From Flavobacterium sp. (GTDB taxonomy: Bacteria; Bacteroidota; Bacteroidia; Flavobacteriales; Flavobacteriaceae): a stretch of DNA of 40,425 bases. Of this stretch, positions 7,231-16,067 are shown one piece after another. Made by a program: the position numbers and the translations under genes. A model generated the notes under the pieces. The model worked only from the letters and a program-made list of their open reading frames with translations, searched no databases and had not been told where the DNA came from. The stretch is from the NCBI RefSeq assembly GCF_030146175.1, contig NZ_JASLCE010000053.1:1-40425 (forward strand). Direction: 5' to 3'. Within the stretch, counting starts at the first letter, position 1; each line of letters opens with the position of its first letter.

Positions 7231-10200
7231 ATGAAAAGGGTACTCGTTTTGTTAGTGTTTTTCAGCTGCCTTACTTTTTATGCGCAGGGAATCACTATTG
7301 ATACCACTTCCCAAACTGTTCCGCAATTGGTAAGCAACACCCTTTTACAGAATTCCTGTTTTAACGAAACCAATTTTCAGTTTTCCTCACATCGCGGTAT
7401 CGGTCGGTTTACCAATACAAACCCCAATTTCCCGATTCAGGAAGGAATTATTATCCGAAACGGTATTGCCAAATATACCGAAGGTCAATATACCGGATTA
7501 AACGAGAGTACTTCTTTAACCAATGCCGGTGATCCCGATTTACAAAATATCAGTAATGCCAGCGGACAGACGCTTCCCATAAGCGATGTCGCTTATATCC
7601 AGTTTGATTTCACGCCTTTATCCAGTAGTTTTAGTTTTGATTTCCTGTTTGCTTCCAACGAATATGGAGAATACCAATGCGGTTTCAACGACATTTTTGC
7701 TTTTTTGTTAACCGATCTGACTACCGGTGTTACCACAAATCTGGCAGTTATTCCCAATACCAACACTCCGATTTCCGTAAAAACCATTCGCAACAATCAG
7801 TACAATTCCGGATGTACATCAGACAATCCGGGTTTATTTGGTCGCTATAATGTTACTAATCCGGGAACTTCGGCCATCAATATGCGGGGAGAAACGGTTC
7901 TATTAACCGCTTCATCGGCCGTTACTCCTAACAATCCCTATCGGATTAAATTAGCGATTGGCGATTATAACGATTCCAATTTTGACTCCGCTGTTTTTAT
8001 CGCCGGAAAGAGTTTTACCACCAATACCGACTTAGGTTCCGACACCACTATTTGTCAGGGTGAAACCATAGTACTACAATCCGGTTTGGGGCCACAATTT
8101 AATCATGTCTGGACATTTAATCATGATATTATCCCGGGCGCAACAGCATCGTCTCTAAGTGTAACACAAGCCGGACTTTATAGTGTGATCGCTACCACCA
8201 CAAACGGTGCCTGTCAGATGACCGACGAAATCGAGATTACCGAGCTGACTATCGGTACGCCAAATGACTTACGAGTTTGCAACACCGGATTAGCCAGTTA
8301 CCCTTTTGATCTTACTCAGAATAACGCTACGGTTTTAGGCTTGAATCCTGCTGATTTTGATGTTTTATATTATGCTTCACTAGCGGATGCCAACGCCAAC
8401 AATCCAATTCCCGCTTCAGATATCAGTAGCTATATGAGTGCCGGCAGTCAGACCATATATATTAAAGTCCGTAAACGAAATGGCAGCGTAACTTGTGATA
8501 ATCTTACTTCGTTTGATCTGATCATCAATAATACCATTGTACCCGGACAGGCTTTAAATATGACAAAGTGTAGCAATCGTAATGGTCTCCTGAGTTTTGA
8601 CCTGACGGTTGAAACCCCTATCGTTTTAAATGGGCAAAGCCTTAGCGATTTTAGCATTCTGTACTTTACCTCACAAAGCAACGCAGACAACAACACAAAC
8701 AGTATTGCCAATCCGACGGCTTTTATCGTAAATGCTTCACAGTCGCCAGTTACCATATGGGTTCGGATGACTGATGTTACTAACGCAAACTGCTATGCTC
8801 TTACCAGTTTTACCATTACGATACTACCACTTCCATTAGTAGATGTCCTTCCAGATGTTATCGAATGTAGTAGTTATGTACTACCTCCTATTACTAACGG
8901 AAATTATTTTACCGGTTCTCACGGATCGGGAACGCCACTTTTTGCCGGTGACGTCATTACCCAACAGGGAACCTATTATATTTATAACACCGCGCCCGGA
9001 CCTTTAGGTTGTGCCGATCAAACTACCTTTGTCGTAACATTAATTGATCAGATAAGCTTTCCGGATATTGGCTGCGAACAATATATTATCCGCAACTCTC
9101 CGGCAGGTAATTTTTATACCGGACCAGGCGGAACTGGAACGCTTTTACCTGTAGGAACAGTATTAACTACCCCTCAGACGATTTATTTTTATGCGGTTGT
9201 CAACGGAAATGTTTGTCAGGAAAAAATATATCATATCCGGATTTTACCACGTCCACTTGTCGACAAACCTGCCGATGTGATTACTTGTAATTCTTATGTT
9301 TTACCAACGTTGAACTACGGTAGCTACTATTCACAACCTAATGGCACTGGTCCTCAACTGCCGCCCGGAACCATTATTACTACGTCTCAGGATGTCTATG
9401 TTTTTGCTTTTGACGGAGAATGTTCGAATGAACATCATTTTCGGGTAACCATCATCGATGGTCCATCCTTTCAACCGATAACCGCCTGTGGCGAATATAC
9501 ACTTCCCGCTATTGAAGTCGGAAACTATTATACACAGCCCTTGGGTGGCGGAACCGTGATTCCGGCCGGTACGGTGATTCACAATTCACAAACTGTATAT
9601 TATTATGCTCCAACCACAAGCTCACCCAATTGTACCGATTTTTTAAATTATCAGATCACAATACTCCCGAAACCTTTGGTCGACACACCAACCGATCGTA
9701 GGGAATGCGGACAATATATTCTACCGCCTTTAACAAACGGAAATTATTTTACCGGAACTGGCGGAACCGGAACACCAATGAGTGCCGGTCAAGCCATCAT
9801 CAGTACCCGAACGATCTATATTTATGCTATTGCAGCCAATGGCTGTACCAACGAGCATTCCTTTACGGTAACGATTCGTCCGCGTCCGCCTATCACTAGT
9901 TTTACGGATATTTATACCTGTACCTCTTTTATTTTACCAACGCTAACCAATGGAAAATACTATACCGGACCAGGTGGTACCGGAACCGAATTAGCCGCCG
10001 GAACCGAAATTTCGACTACACAAACCATATACATCTACAATTATTGGACTGATTTCCCGGAATGTAATTCTCAAACAGTATTCACCGTAAATGCGATCGG
10101 TGTTGAAGTTGGCACATTTGACGATGTTAAAGCCTGCGATAGTTATACACTTCCCAACCTTACCGTAGGAAATTATTACGCACAACCCAATGGTCAGGGT

Positions 10201-11283
10201 CCGGTTATTCCGGCAGGAGCTGTTTTAACGACCAGTCAGACGGTATATGTATATGCGATCTCCGGAAACCGTATCAATTGTACGGACGAAGATGATTTTC
10301 TTGTTACTATTTCCACGACGCCGGTACTTCCGAATTTCAACAACGAGGAACGCTGCGGTAGTTATACTCTGCCACCATTGGTTTTGGGTGCTTACTTTAG
10401 CGGTAGTGGCGGAACGGGCACAGCCTACCAACCGGGCGATGCGATTACCAATTCACAAACCGTCTATGTATATGTTACAGCGTCCGACAATGTAGATTGT
10501 TTTAGCGAAAAACAGTTTCTGGTCACCATATACCCTTTATTAGATCTTAATATAGCCAATGGCACTATTTGCGTTGATCCGATTACTCAGAATCCATTGA
10601 CATCCTACACCATTACCTCCGGATTAAGTCCCGCTTTATTTACCGTAGAATGGTATCAGAACAACCAACTGATTCATACCGGGCCCAACTATACTGCTAC
10701 TCAACCCGGACAGTATACGATCAATACCATAAAACTCACTCCGGAATCAGGCAGCGATTGTAATTATAACCCGACTACAGTTACGATTGATCAATCAAGT
10801 ACAGCCGTGGCTACGCTTTCCGTTGGAGAGCCTTTTTCTGATGACAGTTCAATTACCGTTAACATAACCGGCGGATATGGTCACTACGAATATCAACTGG
10901 ACGATGGCTATCCGCAATCTTCCAATTACTTTGATAATGTTTCCGGTGGTGAACACTGGGTAACCGTTACCGATACCAAAGCCAATTGTGGCAGTATCCG
11001 ACTAAGAGCCTTTATTCTAAAATATCCGAAATTTTTCACACCGAATGGCGACGGTTATAACGACACCTGGAACATCCGCGACCTGCGAAATCAGAAAGAT
11101 GCCCGAATCTATATTTTTGACCGCTATGGTAAATTCCTAAAACAACTTCGACCGGACGGACCGGGTTGGGACGGAACCTATAACGGCTATCCGCTTCCGT
11201 CGACCGACTATTGGTTTAAGGTGATCTTTAAAGATAACGGAGAAGAAAAAGAATTTAAATCCCACTTTTCAATGAAACGGTAG
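7231..11283 (+). CDS. Large secreted T9SS type B protein with choice-anchor-L domain and eight tandem repeats
   Basis: A 1350-residue exported protein. Residues 1-19 form a signal peptide ending near YAQG. Residues of about 20-265 resemble the choice-anchored protein L domain found at the N-terminus of many flavobacterial surface proteins (FSFDFLFASNEYGEYQCG, KLAIGDYNDSNFDSAVFI). Ig/PKD-like modules with a Cys pair follow to about 535. Residues of about 536-1103 are eight tandem copies of a roughly 71-residue unit with two cysteines. Two more beta-rich modules lead to the gliding-motility-type C-terminal domain (FFTPNGDGYNDTW to the end, about 1266-1350), the signal of T9SS type B export and surface attachment. 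The function is probably adhesion or motility-related, but the ligand is unknown. It sits alone between two terminated genes. Confidence 0.88.
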   Translation: MKRVLVLLVFFSCLTFYAQGITIDTTSQTVPQLVSNTLLQNSCFNETNFQFSSHRGIGRFTNTNPNFPIQEGIIIRNGIAKYTEGQYTGLNESTSLTNAGDPDLQNISNASGQTLPISDVAYIQFDFTPLSSSFSFDFLFASNEYGEYQCGFNDIFAFLLTDLTTGVTTNLAVIPNTNTPISVKTIRNNQYNSGCTSDNPGLFGRYNVTNPGTSAINMRGETVLLTASSAVTPNNPYRIKLAIGDYNDSNFDSAVFIAGKSFTTNTDLGSDTTICQGETIVLQSGLGPQFNHVWTFNHDIIPGATASSLSVTQAGLYSVIATTTNGACQMTDEIEITELTIGTPNDLRVCNTGLASYPFDLTQNNATVLGLNPADFDVLYYASLADANANNPIPASDISSYMSAGSQTIYIKVRKRNGSVTCDNLTSFDLIINNTIVPGQALNMTKCSNRNGLLSFDLTVETPIVLNGQSLSDFSILYFTSQSNADNNTNSIANPTAFIVNASQSPVTIWVRMTDVTNANCYALTSFTITILPLPLVDVLPDVIECSSYVLPPITNGNYFTGSHGSGTPLFAGDVITQQGTYYIYNTAPGPLGCADQTTFVVTLIDQISFPDIGCEQYIIRNSPAGNFYTGPGGTGTLLPVGTVLTTPQTIYFYAVVNGNVCQEKIYHIRILPRPLVDKPADVITCNSYVLPTLNYGSYYSQPNGTGPQLPPGTIITTSQDVYVFAFDGECSNEHHFRVTIIDGPSFQPITACGEYTLPAIEVGNYYTQPLGGGTVIPAGTVIHNSQTVYYYAPTTSSPNCTDFLNYQITILPKPLVDTPTDRRECGQYILPPLTNGNYFTGTGGTGTPMSAGQAIISTRTIYIYAIAANGCTNEHSFTVTIRPRPPITSFTDIYTCTSFILPTLTNGKYYTGPGGTGTELAAGTEISTTQTIYIYNYWTDFPECNSQTVFTVNAIGVEVGTFDDVKACDSYTLPNLTVGNYYAQPNGQGPVIPAGAVLTTSQTVYVYAISGNRINCTDEDDFLVTISTTPVLPNFNNEERCGSYTLPPLVLGAYFSGSGGTGTAYQPGDAITNSQTVYVYVTASDNVDCFSEKQFLVTIYPLLDLNIANGTICVDPITQNPLTSYTITSGLSPALFTVEWYQNNQLIHTGPNYTATQPGQYTINTIKLTPESGSDCNYNPTTVTIDQSSTAVATLSVGEPFSDDSSITVNITGGYGHYEYQLDDGYPQSSNYFDNVSGGEHWVTVTDTKANCGSIRLRAFILKYPKFFTPNGDGYNDTWNIRDLRNQKDARIYIFDRYGKFLKQLRPDGPGWDGTYNGYPLPSTDYWFKVIFKDNGEEKEFKSHFSMKR
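8836..10545 (+). repeat. Eight tandem ~71-residue repeats inside the T9SS protein
   Basis: Each unit follows the pattern C-x2-Y-x-LP, then GNYYTGPGGTGT-like, then AGTxITTSQTVYVYA-like, then C and a closing F-x-VTI. The units begin near LVDVLPD, ISFPDIG, LVDKPAD, PSFQPIT, LVDTPTD, PITSFTD, VEVGTFD and VLPNFNN. They are clearly diverged from one another in DNA, which points to an old expansion, not a recent one. I do not recognise the unit as a named domain. Confidence 0.85.
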
Positions 11284-11373
11284 GCCTTTCATTTTTAAAG
11301 TCCCCGTATTTAACCGGATGCGTTTTTTTTATTTAAAAAACCTTCGCAACTTTGCATCTTATACTTTATTTCG

Positions 11374-12423
11374 ATGATAGAAGACAAAACACCTCAAAGA
11401 ACCAGTTTGTCGCAACTGGGCGAATTTGGATTAATAAGTCATCTGACCCAAAATTTCAAAATCAATCAGCCATCCACACTAACAGGGATTGGCGACGATG
11501 CGGCCGTACTGGATTTTAAGGATAAAAAAGTAGTGGTTTCTACCGATTTACTGGTAGAAGGTGTTCATTTTGACCTTGCCTATATGCCTTTAAAACATTT
11601 AGGATACAAAGCCGTTGTGGTAAATCTTTCCGACATCTGTGCGATGAATGCCAAACCGACACAAATTACGGTATCGATTGCTGTTTCGAATCGTTTTCCA
11701 CTGGAAGCATTGGAAGAATTGTACGAAGGAATTGCGCTGGCTTCCAAAATATATGATGTAGATGTGATTGGTGGTGACACCACTTCGTCTCAAAAAGGAT
11801 TGATCATAAGCATTACAGCTATTGGTGAGGCCAACGAAGAAGAACTGGTTTACCGTAACGGAGCCAGCGAAACCGATTTATTGGTTGTGACCGGTGATAT
11901 CGGTGCGGCTTATATGGGATTACAGGTTTTGGAACGCGAAAAACAGGTTTTCCAGGTTAACCCGAACAACCAGCCCGATCTGGATGCCTATACCTATTTA
12001 ATCGAACGCCAGTTAAAACCGGAAGCGCGTAAGGACATTAAAGAATTATTGGAGGCTTTGGATTTGAAACCGACTTCGATGATTGATGTTTCCGACGGAT
12101 TATCGTCTGAGATTATTCACCTTTGTAAGAATTCTTCAAAAGGCTGTAATTTATATGAAGATAAATTGCCATTGGATCCACAGTTGATCAACGCTTGTGA
12201 AGAATTTAATGTCGACAGTACGACAATCGCGATAAATGGCGGTGAGGACTACGAATTATTGTTTACTATTAAAATGGACGATTACGACAAGATCAAAGCC
12301 AATCCGAATTTTACGGTAATTGGTCATATGGCACCGGAAAGCGAAGGAATTCATCTGATTACCAGAGCAAACACCAAGATTCCGTTAAAAGCGAGAGGAT
12401 GGAATGCTTTGGAAAACGAATAA
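11374..12423 (+). CDS. thiL: Thiamine-monophosphate kinase
   Basis: A 349-residue cytoplasmic enzyme that phosphorylates thiamine monophosphate to the active cofactor thiamine diphosphate. It has the AIRS/PurM-type fold: GIGDDAAV at 38-45 and STDLLVEGVHF at 56-66 bind Mg-ATP, followed by NLSDICAMNAKP, VIGGDTTSS and IDVSDGLSSE. No other thiamine genes are close, and no TPP riboswitch is evident in the 90 bp upstream. CAACTTTG at 11347-11354 may be a weak -7 element. Confidence 0.94.
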   Translation: MIEDKTPQRTSLSQLGEFGLISHLTQNFKINQPSTLTGIGDDAAVLDFKDKKVVVSTDLLVEGVHFDLAYMPLKHLGYKAVVVNLSDICAMNAKPTQITVSIAVSNRFPLEALEELYEGIALASKIYDVDVIGGDTTSSQKGLIISITAIGEANEEELVYRNGASETDLLVVTGDIGAAYMGLQVLEREKQVFQVNPNNQPDLDAYTYLIERQLKPEARKDIKELLEALDLKPTSMIDVSDGLSSEIIHLCKNSSKGCNLYEDKLPLDPQLINACEEFNVDSTTIAINGGEDYELLFTIKMDDYDKIKANPNFTVIGHMAPESEGIHLITRANTKIPLKARGWNALENE

Positions 12424-12457
12424 AAATTCTTACAAAATTAAAATAAATCGATAAAAA

Positions 12458-12482
12458 AAGCGTTAGTACATTACTAACGCTT
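12458..12482 (+). terminator. Terminator-like hairpin after thiL
   Basis: An 11-bp perfect stem (12458-12468 with 12472-12482) with a 3-nt loop CAT, followed by GATTTTTA. The T-run is short, so termination strength is uncertain. Confidence 0.5.
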
Positions 12483-12487
12483 GATTT

Positions 12488-12577
12488 TTAATGAGCTAAA
12501 CCAAATCCTCTATTTGGCTGGGCTGTAGCAAGACCTTTTACAGGCTGGGCTAAAGAAGGTAATCCACTATATTTACC
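12488..12577 (-). other. Open frame without start codon ending in SLAQPVKGLATAQPNRGFGL
   Basis: A minus-strand frame of 29 sense codons between two stops translates to an Ala/Gln/Pro/Gly-rich sequence with an internal near-repeat (LAQPVKGLA and TAQPNRGFGLA), mirrored in DNA by two GGCTGGGCT copies. It has no ATG, GTG or TTG. It could be a peptide remnant, the second half of a frameshifted gene, or a non-coding repeat that happens to be open. Confidence 0.2.
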
Positions 12578-12802
12578 TTATACTGTATAAACTAACTTAA
12601 TTAAGTATTTAATGACACTGTAAAAGTACTTGTTTCCCACACAAGCATTTTACGGTTTTTTTCAGTTTTTTTTACGGTTTGACTTTTTTTTAGCTTTTTT
12701 GTCCATTTTAACACTTTTAATGACTTTCGAAACTCCCATTTTGTCCTAAAAAGACTACCCAAACCGTAATTCAGACCGTACGTTAGTTCCCAACCGTAAA
12801 CA

Positions 12803-12832
12803 AAAAAGCTCTCCAATTACGGAAAGCTTTTT
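12803..12832 (-). terminator. Terminator of glyS
   Basis: On the minus strand AAAAAGCTTTCC pairs with GGAGAGCTTTTT (one mismatch, 6-nt loop) and runs into T-rich sequence, 13 nt after the glyS stop. Confidence 0.7.
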
Positions 12833-12845
12833 CACTATAGGTATC

Positions 12846-14387
12846 TTACATTTTCATTAACCAGTTACGCATCGAAACTTCGTCACTAATAATTCCTCTT
12901 AATTCGGAAATTTTAACGCGGTCCTGCTTCATGCTATCTCTGTGACGGATCGTTACGGTTTGGTCTTCCAATGTCTGGTGATCAACCGTAATACAGAATG
13001 GTGTTCCCAAAGCATCCTGACGACGGTAACGACGCCCTACAGCATCTTTTTCGTCATACGATACATTGAAATCCCATTTCAGATCGTCGATAATATTTCG
13101 GGCAATTTCCGGTAAACCATCTCTCTTTATCAATGGTAAAACGGCTGCTTTGGTTGGCGCCAACACCGACGGTAATTTTAATACCGTACGTGTCGATCCG
13201 TCTTCCAATGTTTCTTCCTGTAAGGATTTTGAGAATACGGATAAAAACATTCGATCCAATCCAACAGATGTTTCCACGACATACGGTACATAGCTGGAAT
13301 TGGTTTCATTGTCAAAATATTGTAATTTTTTTCCGGAATGCGATTCGTGTGCTTTAAGATCGAAATCGGTTCTGGAATGAATTCCTTCTAATTCTTTAAA
13401 TCCGAATGGGAAATTAAATTCGATATCCGCAGCAGCATTGGCGTAGTGTGCCAGTTTTTCATGGTCATGGAAACGGTAATTCTCTTTTCCAAGTCCTAAT
13501 GAAAGATGCCATTTCAATCGGGTTTCTTTCCAGTATTCGTAATATTTCATTTCTTCTCCCGGGCGAACGAAAAACTGCATTTCCATTTGTTCAAATTCAC
13601 GCATACGGAAAATAAACTGACGGGCTACAATTTCATTACGGAAGGCTTTTCCGGTTTGTGCAATACCAAAAGGTATTTTCATACGTCCCGTTTTCTGAAC
13701 GTTCAGGAAGTTTACAAAAATTCCCTGAGCCGTTTCCGGACGCAGGTACAAATCCATCGCCGAATCGGCAGAAGCACCTAATTTTGTTCCGAACATCAGG
13801 TTAAACTGACGCACTTCTGTCCAGTTTTTAGATCCCGATTCCGGACAAGCGATTTCAAGCTCTTCGATTAGTGCTTTTACATCAGCCAGGTTTTCGGTTT
13901 CCAGCGAACGCGCCATACGCTCCAGGATTTCTCTCTGGCGGGAACGGTATTCGATCACACGGGCATTTGTCGCTACAAACTGTGCTTCATCAAAAGCATC
14001 GCCAAAACGTTCGCGTGCTTTATCTATTTCTTTTTGTGCTTTCTGATTTAATTTTTCGGCATAATCCTCAATTAAAACATCGGCACGATATCTTCTTTTG
14101 GAATCTTTATTATCAATTAACGGATCGTTAAACGCATCTACGTGGCCCGAAGCTTTCCAGGTTGTTGGGTGCATAAAAATAGCCGCGTCGATACCGACGA
14201 TATTTTCGTGCATCTGAACCATGGATTTCCACCAGTATTCCCGTATATTTTTCTTTAATTCAACACCGTTCTGAGCATAGTCGTAAACTGCACTCAAACC
14301 ATCATAGATTTCGCTCGAAGGGAATATAAATCCGTATTCTTTAGCATGCGAAACTACATTTTTAAATAAGTCATCTTGTTTTGCCAT
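12846..14387 (-). CDS. glyS: Glycine--tRNA ligase (single-chain class II type)
   Basis: A 513-residue homodimeric-type glycyl-tRNA synthetase that charges tRNA-Gly. Class II signatures are visible: LRPETAQGIFVNF, motif 2 as GIAQTGKAFRNEI followed by MREFEQMEMQFFV, and motif 3 as SVGLDRMF. The C-terminal anticodon-binding domain covers the last 100 residues or so (APTKAAVLPL, VSYDEKDAVGRRYRRQD). It is not the two-subunit GlyQ/GlyS type. The promoter element ends 4 nt before the ATG, suggesting a leaderless transcript. The terminator at 12803-12832 closes the unit. Confidence 0.96.
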   Translation of the reverse strand: MAKQDDLFKNVVSHAKEYGFIFPSSEIYDGLSAVYDYAQNGVELKKNIREYWWKSMVQMHENIVGIDAAIFMHPTTWKASGHVDAFNDPLIDNKDSKRRYRADVLIEDYAEKLNQKAQKEIDKARERFGDAFDEAQFVATNARVIEYRSRQREILERMARSLETENLADVKALIEELEIACPESGSKNWTEVRQFNLMFGTKLGASADSAMDLYLRPETAQGIFVNFLNVQKTGRMKIPFGIAQTGKAFRNEIVARQFIFRMREFEQMEMQFFVRPGEEMKYYEYWKETRLKWHLSLGLGKENYRFHDHEKLAHYANAAADIEFNFPFGFKELEGIHSRTDFDLKAHESHSGKKLQYFDNETNSSYVPYVVETSVGLDRMFLSVFSKSLQEETLEDGSTRTVLKLPSVLAPTKAAVLPLIKRDGLPEIARNIIDDLKWDFNVSYDEKDAVGRRYRRQDALGTPFCITVDHQTLEDQTVTIRHRDSMKQDRVKISELRGIISDEVSMRNWLMKM

Positions 14388-14391
14388 GTTG

Positions 14392-14399
14392 CAAAAATA
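14392..14399 (-). promoter_or_regulatory. -7 element of glyS, leaderless-like
   Basis: Minus-strand TATTTTTG matches TAnnTTTG and is separated from the glyS ATG by only 4 nt (CAAC), the same arrangement as at rbfA. Confidence 0.5.
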
Positions 14400-14448
14400 G
14401 GAAAAAGAGATTGTAAAAAACAGGAGAAATTTTAACTTTTTACACCAA

Positions 14449-15243
14449 TTATCTAAATTGGAAATTCGCCGTTCCGATTATACGGTCCTGATGGATTATG
14501 TTCACTTCATAATCGCCGCGGATCAGCTTTTTTTTATCCACATCTACAAAGGCGCAGACATCGGTGGATTTATTTTCGTAGAATACGATTCCTTTAGCCG
14601 TACAGCTTAAATCGCAGTTGAATTTTTCATCCGGATGGGAACAATTGGCCAGTACCATATGTTCGGGATCAACGATCTGATAAAAAATTTCCTGGTTTCC
14701 TTTTGAAACCGTTTCATTATAACCTAAGGTATAACAAATACGGATCTGGTCTATTTTTTTGGAACGATTGGTTTCCAGATAATCACTGTAGATGATTTTT
14801 ACGCCTCTTACACTAACATTGAGTGCTTTTAAGTATTTTGAAGACGCATCAGTATTGTCGGAAGGAGTGTCGGATTCGGCTAATGATTTAACGGGTTTTC
14901 GTTTTTCCGCTTTAATTTTAGCACTTAGCGGTTTGTTTTTTACAACTTCTGTCTTAAAATGACTGGTTCCGACAGTTTTTAAAAGAGTATTGGATGGCAC
15001 GGTGGACTTAAAAGGAGTCATTGCGGCCTTTGTTCGACCGACCAGCATATTACTGACCGAATCGTACCGCTTTAAAATCTCCAAAAGCTCATTCTTATGA
15101 AGGGAATTTTCCAGAGAAAGCTTATCTTTAAGCGTCTTATTTTCAACGGATAACCGATATAAATTAAAAGACAGGGTGAACACTCCGATGAGCAGTACAC
15201 CAACACTTACCTGAATTAATTTTGTAGCGCTTTTACGTACCAT
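14449..15243 (-). CDS. Membrane-anchored coiled-coil protein of unknown function
   Basis: A 264-residue protein. Residues of about 10-28 form one membrane segment (VSVGVLLIGVFTLSFNLY). Residues of about 31-60 look like a coiled coil (VENKTLKDKLSLENSLHKNE). A Lys/Ser/Thr-rich linker runs to about 140, and the rest is a beta-rich domain with four cysteines (ANCSHPDEKFNCDLSCTAKG and a later C), ending in IIGTANFQFR. The topology suggests the C-terminal domain faces the periplasm. Similar short flavobacterial proteins exist, some labelled as ParA-like in annotations, but no ATPase motif is visible here. It is divergent from the comF-like gene across 62 bp. No function can be assigned. Confidence 0.7.
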   Translation of the reverse strand: MVRKSATKLIQVSVGVLLIGVFTLSFNLYRLSVENKTLKDKLSLENSLHKNELLEILKRYDSVSNMLVGRTKAAMTPFKSTVPSNTLLKTVGTSHFKTEVVKNKPLSAKIKAEKRKPVKSLAESDTPSDNTDASSKYLKALNVSVRGVKIIYSDYLETNRSKKIDQIRICYTLGYNETVSKGNQEIFYQIVDPEHMVLANCSHPDEKFNCDLSCTAKGIVFYENKSTDVCAFVDVDKKKLIRGDYEVNIIHQDRIIGTANFQFR

Positions 15244-15305
15244 TTCTATTTAATAATCGCTAAAAGTATTCCGCCTTCCGTAATTCAAAAAAAATAATCG
15301 ATGAA

Positions 15306-15989
15306 ATGATAAAAAACTTGATAAACTTACTTTTTCCGCCAATTTGCGTTGGCTGTAATTCCGTTTTATTGCAAAATGAGAAGATTATATGTCTTAAATG
15401 CCGTCATGAGCTTCCTTACACCGATCATCCGATTACCAACGCCAATATGACTTATAAAAAGTTCTACGGACGGCTTCCGTTAGTCCACGGATCTTCGCTT
15501 TTATATTACCGTAAAAATGGTGTTACACAACAACTTATCCACCATTTAAAGTACAAAGGCCAACAGGAAATTGGCACTTTACTCGCCGAATGGTACTTCG
15601 CCCGATTTGAAGCCAATCCTGATTTACAAACCGTGACCGATATCATTCCCGTTCCGCTACATCCAAAACGGTTGCACGAACGCGGTTATAACCAGCTGAC
15701 TACATTTGGTCGTACTTTGGCAGACGGTTTCCATACTTTTTATAACGATCAGCTATTATACCGAAAGCGGTACTCGAAAACCCAAACCAAAAAGACGCTT
15801 TTCGGACGAACCGAAACCGATATGGAACTGTTTGCGCTTCGCGATATTAATTCCTGTCGCGGAAAACATTTCCTATTAATCGACGATGTGATAACCACGG
15901 GTTCGACATTGGAAGCCTGTGGCAAACAATTGTTAAAAATTCCGGGAGCAAGGCTGAGTATTGCCACGATTGCCTATACCGACTCGTAA
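15306..15989 (+). CDS. ComF-family phosphoribosyltransferase-like protein
   Basis: A 227-residue protein with the ComF layout: a four-cysteine zinc-finger-like N-terminus (C14, C17, C29, C32), then a type I phosphoribosyltransferase domain with the PRPP loop LLIDDVITTGST at about 188-199. ComF/GntX proteins are linked to DNA uptake during natural transformation in several bacteria. The biochemical activity is not settled. An ATG at 15301 runs into a stop two codons later, so the start at 15306 is chosen. No other competence genes are nearby. Confidence 0.88.
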   Translation: MIKNLINLLFPPICVGCNSVLLQNEKIICLKCRHELPYTDHPITNANMTYKKFYGRLPLVHGSSLLYYRKNGVTQQLIHHLKYKGQQEIGTLLAEWYFARFEANPDLQTVTDIIPVPLHPKRLHERGYNQLTTFGRTLADGFHTFYNDQLLYRKRYSKTQTKKTLFGRTETDMELFALRDINSCRGKHFLLIDDVITTGSTLEACGKQLLKIPGARLSIATIAYTDS

Positions 15990-16067
15990 TTTTACAAAGA
16001 TTTTCCAAAAAGATTTTCTTTCCACTGAATATAATCGTTATTTTGTGCTGTTAAAATCACTGCTAAC

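Larger units (their letters stand above)
12424..12845. other. 422-bp gap between thiL and glyS
   Basis: From left to right it holds a thiL terminator-like hairpin (12458-12482), a minus-strand open frame with no start codon (12488-12577) that contains two copies of GGCTGGGCT, a T-rich stretch at about 12655-12712, six TACGG motifs on both strands (12651-12822), and the glyS terminator (12803-12832). No known gene is recognised. Confidence 0.6.

Noticed and set aside
11284..11373. TPP riboswitch upstream of thiL
   Set aside because: The 90-bp gap lacks the conserved TPP-box core and is too short to hold the aptamer plus promoter.
12601..12816. Minus-strand 71-codon frame in the thiL-glyS gap
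   Set aside because: It starts with TTG inside the glyS terminator and its middle is a lysine-rich run translated from T-rich DNA. It is not supported as a gene, though it gives an alternative reading of the TACGGT cluster.
14449..15243. Reading this protein as a ParA-type partitioning ATPase
   Set aside because: No Walker motifs are present, and the N-terminal membrane segment and coiled coil do not fit ParA.
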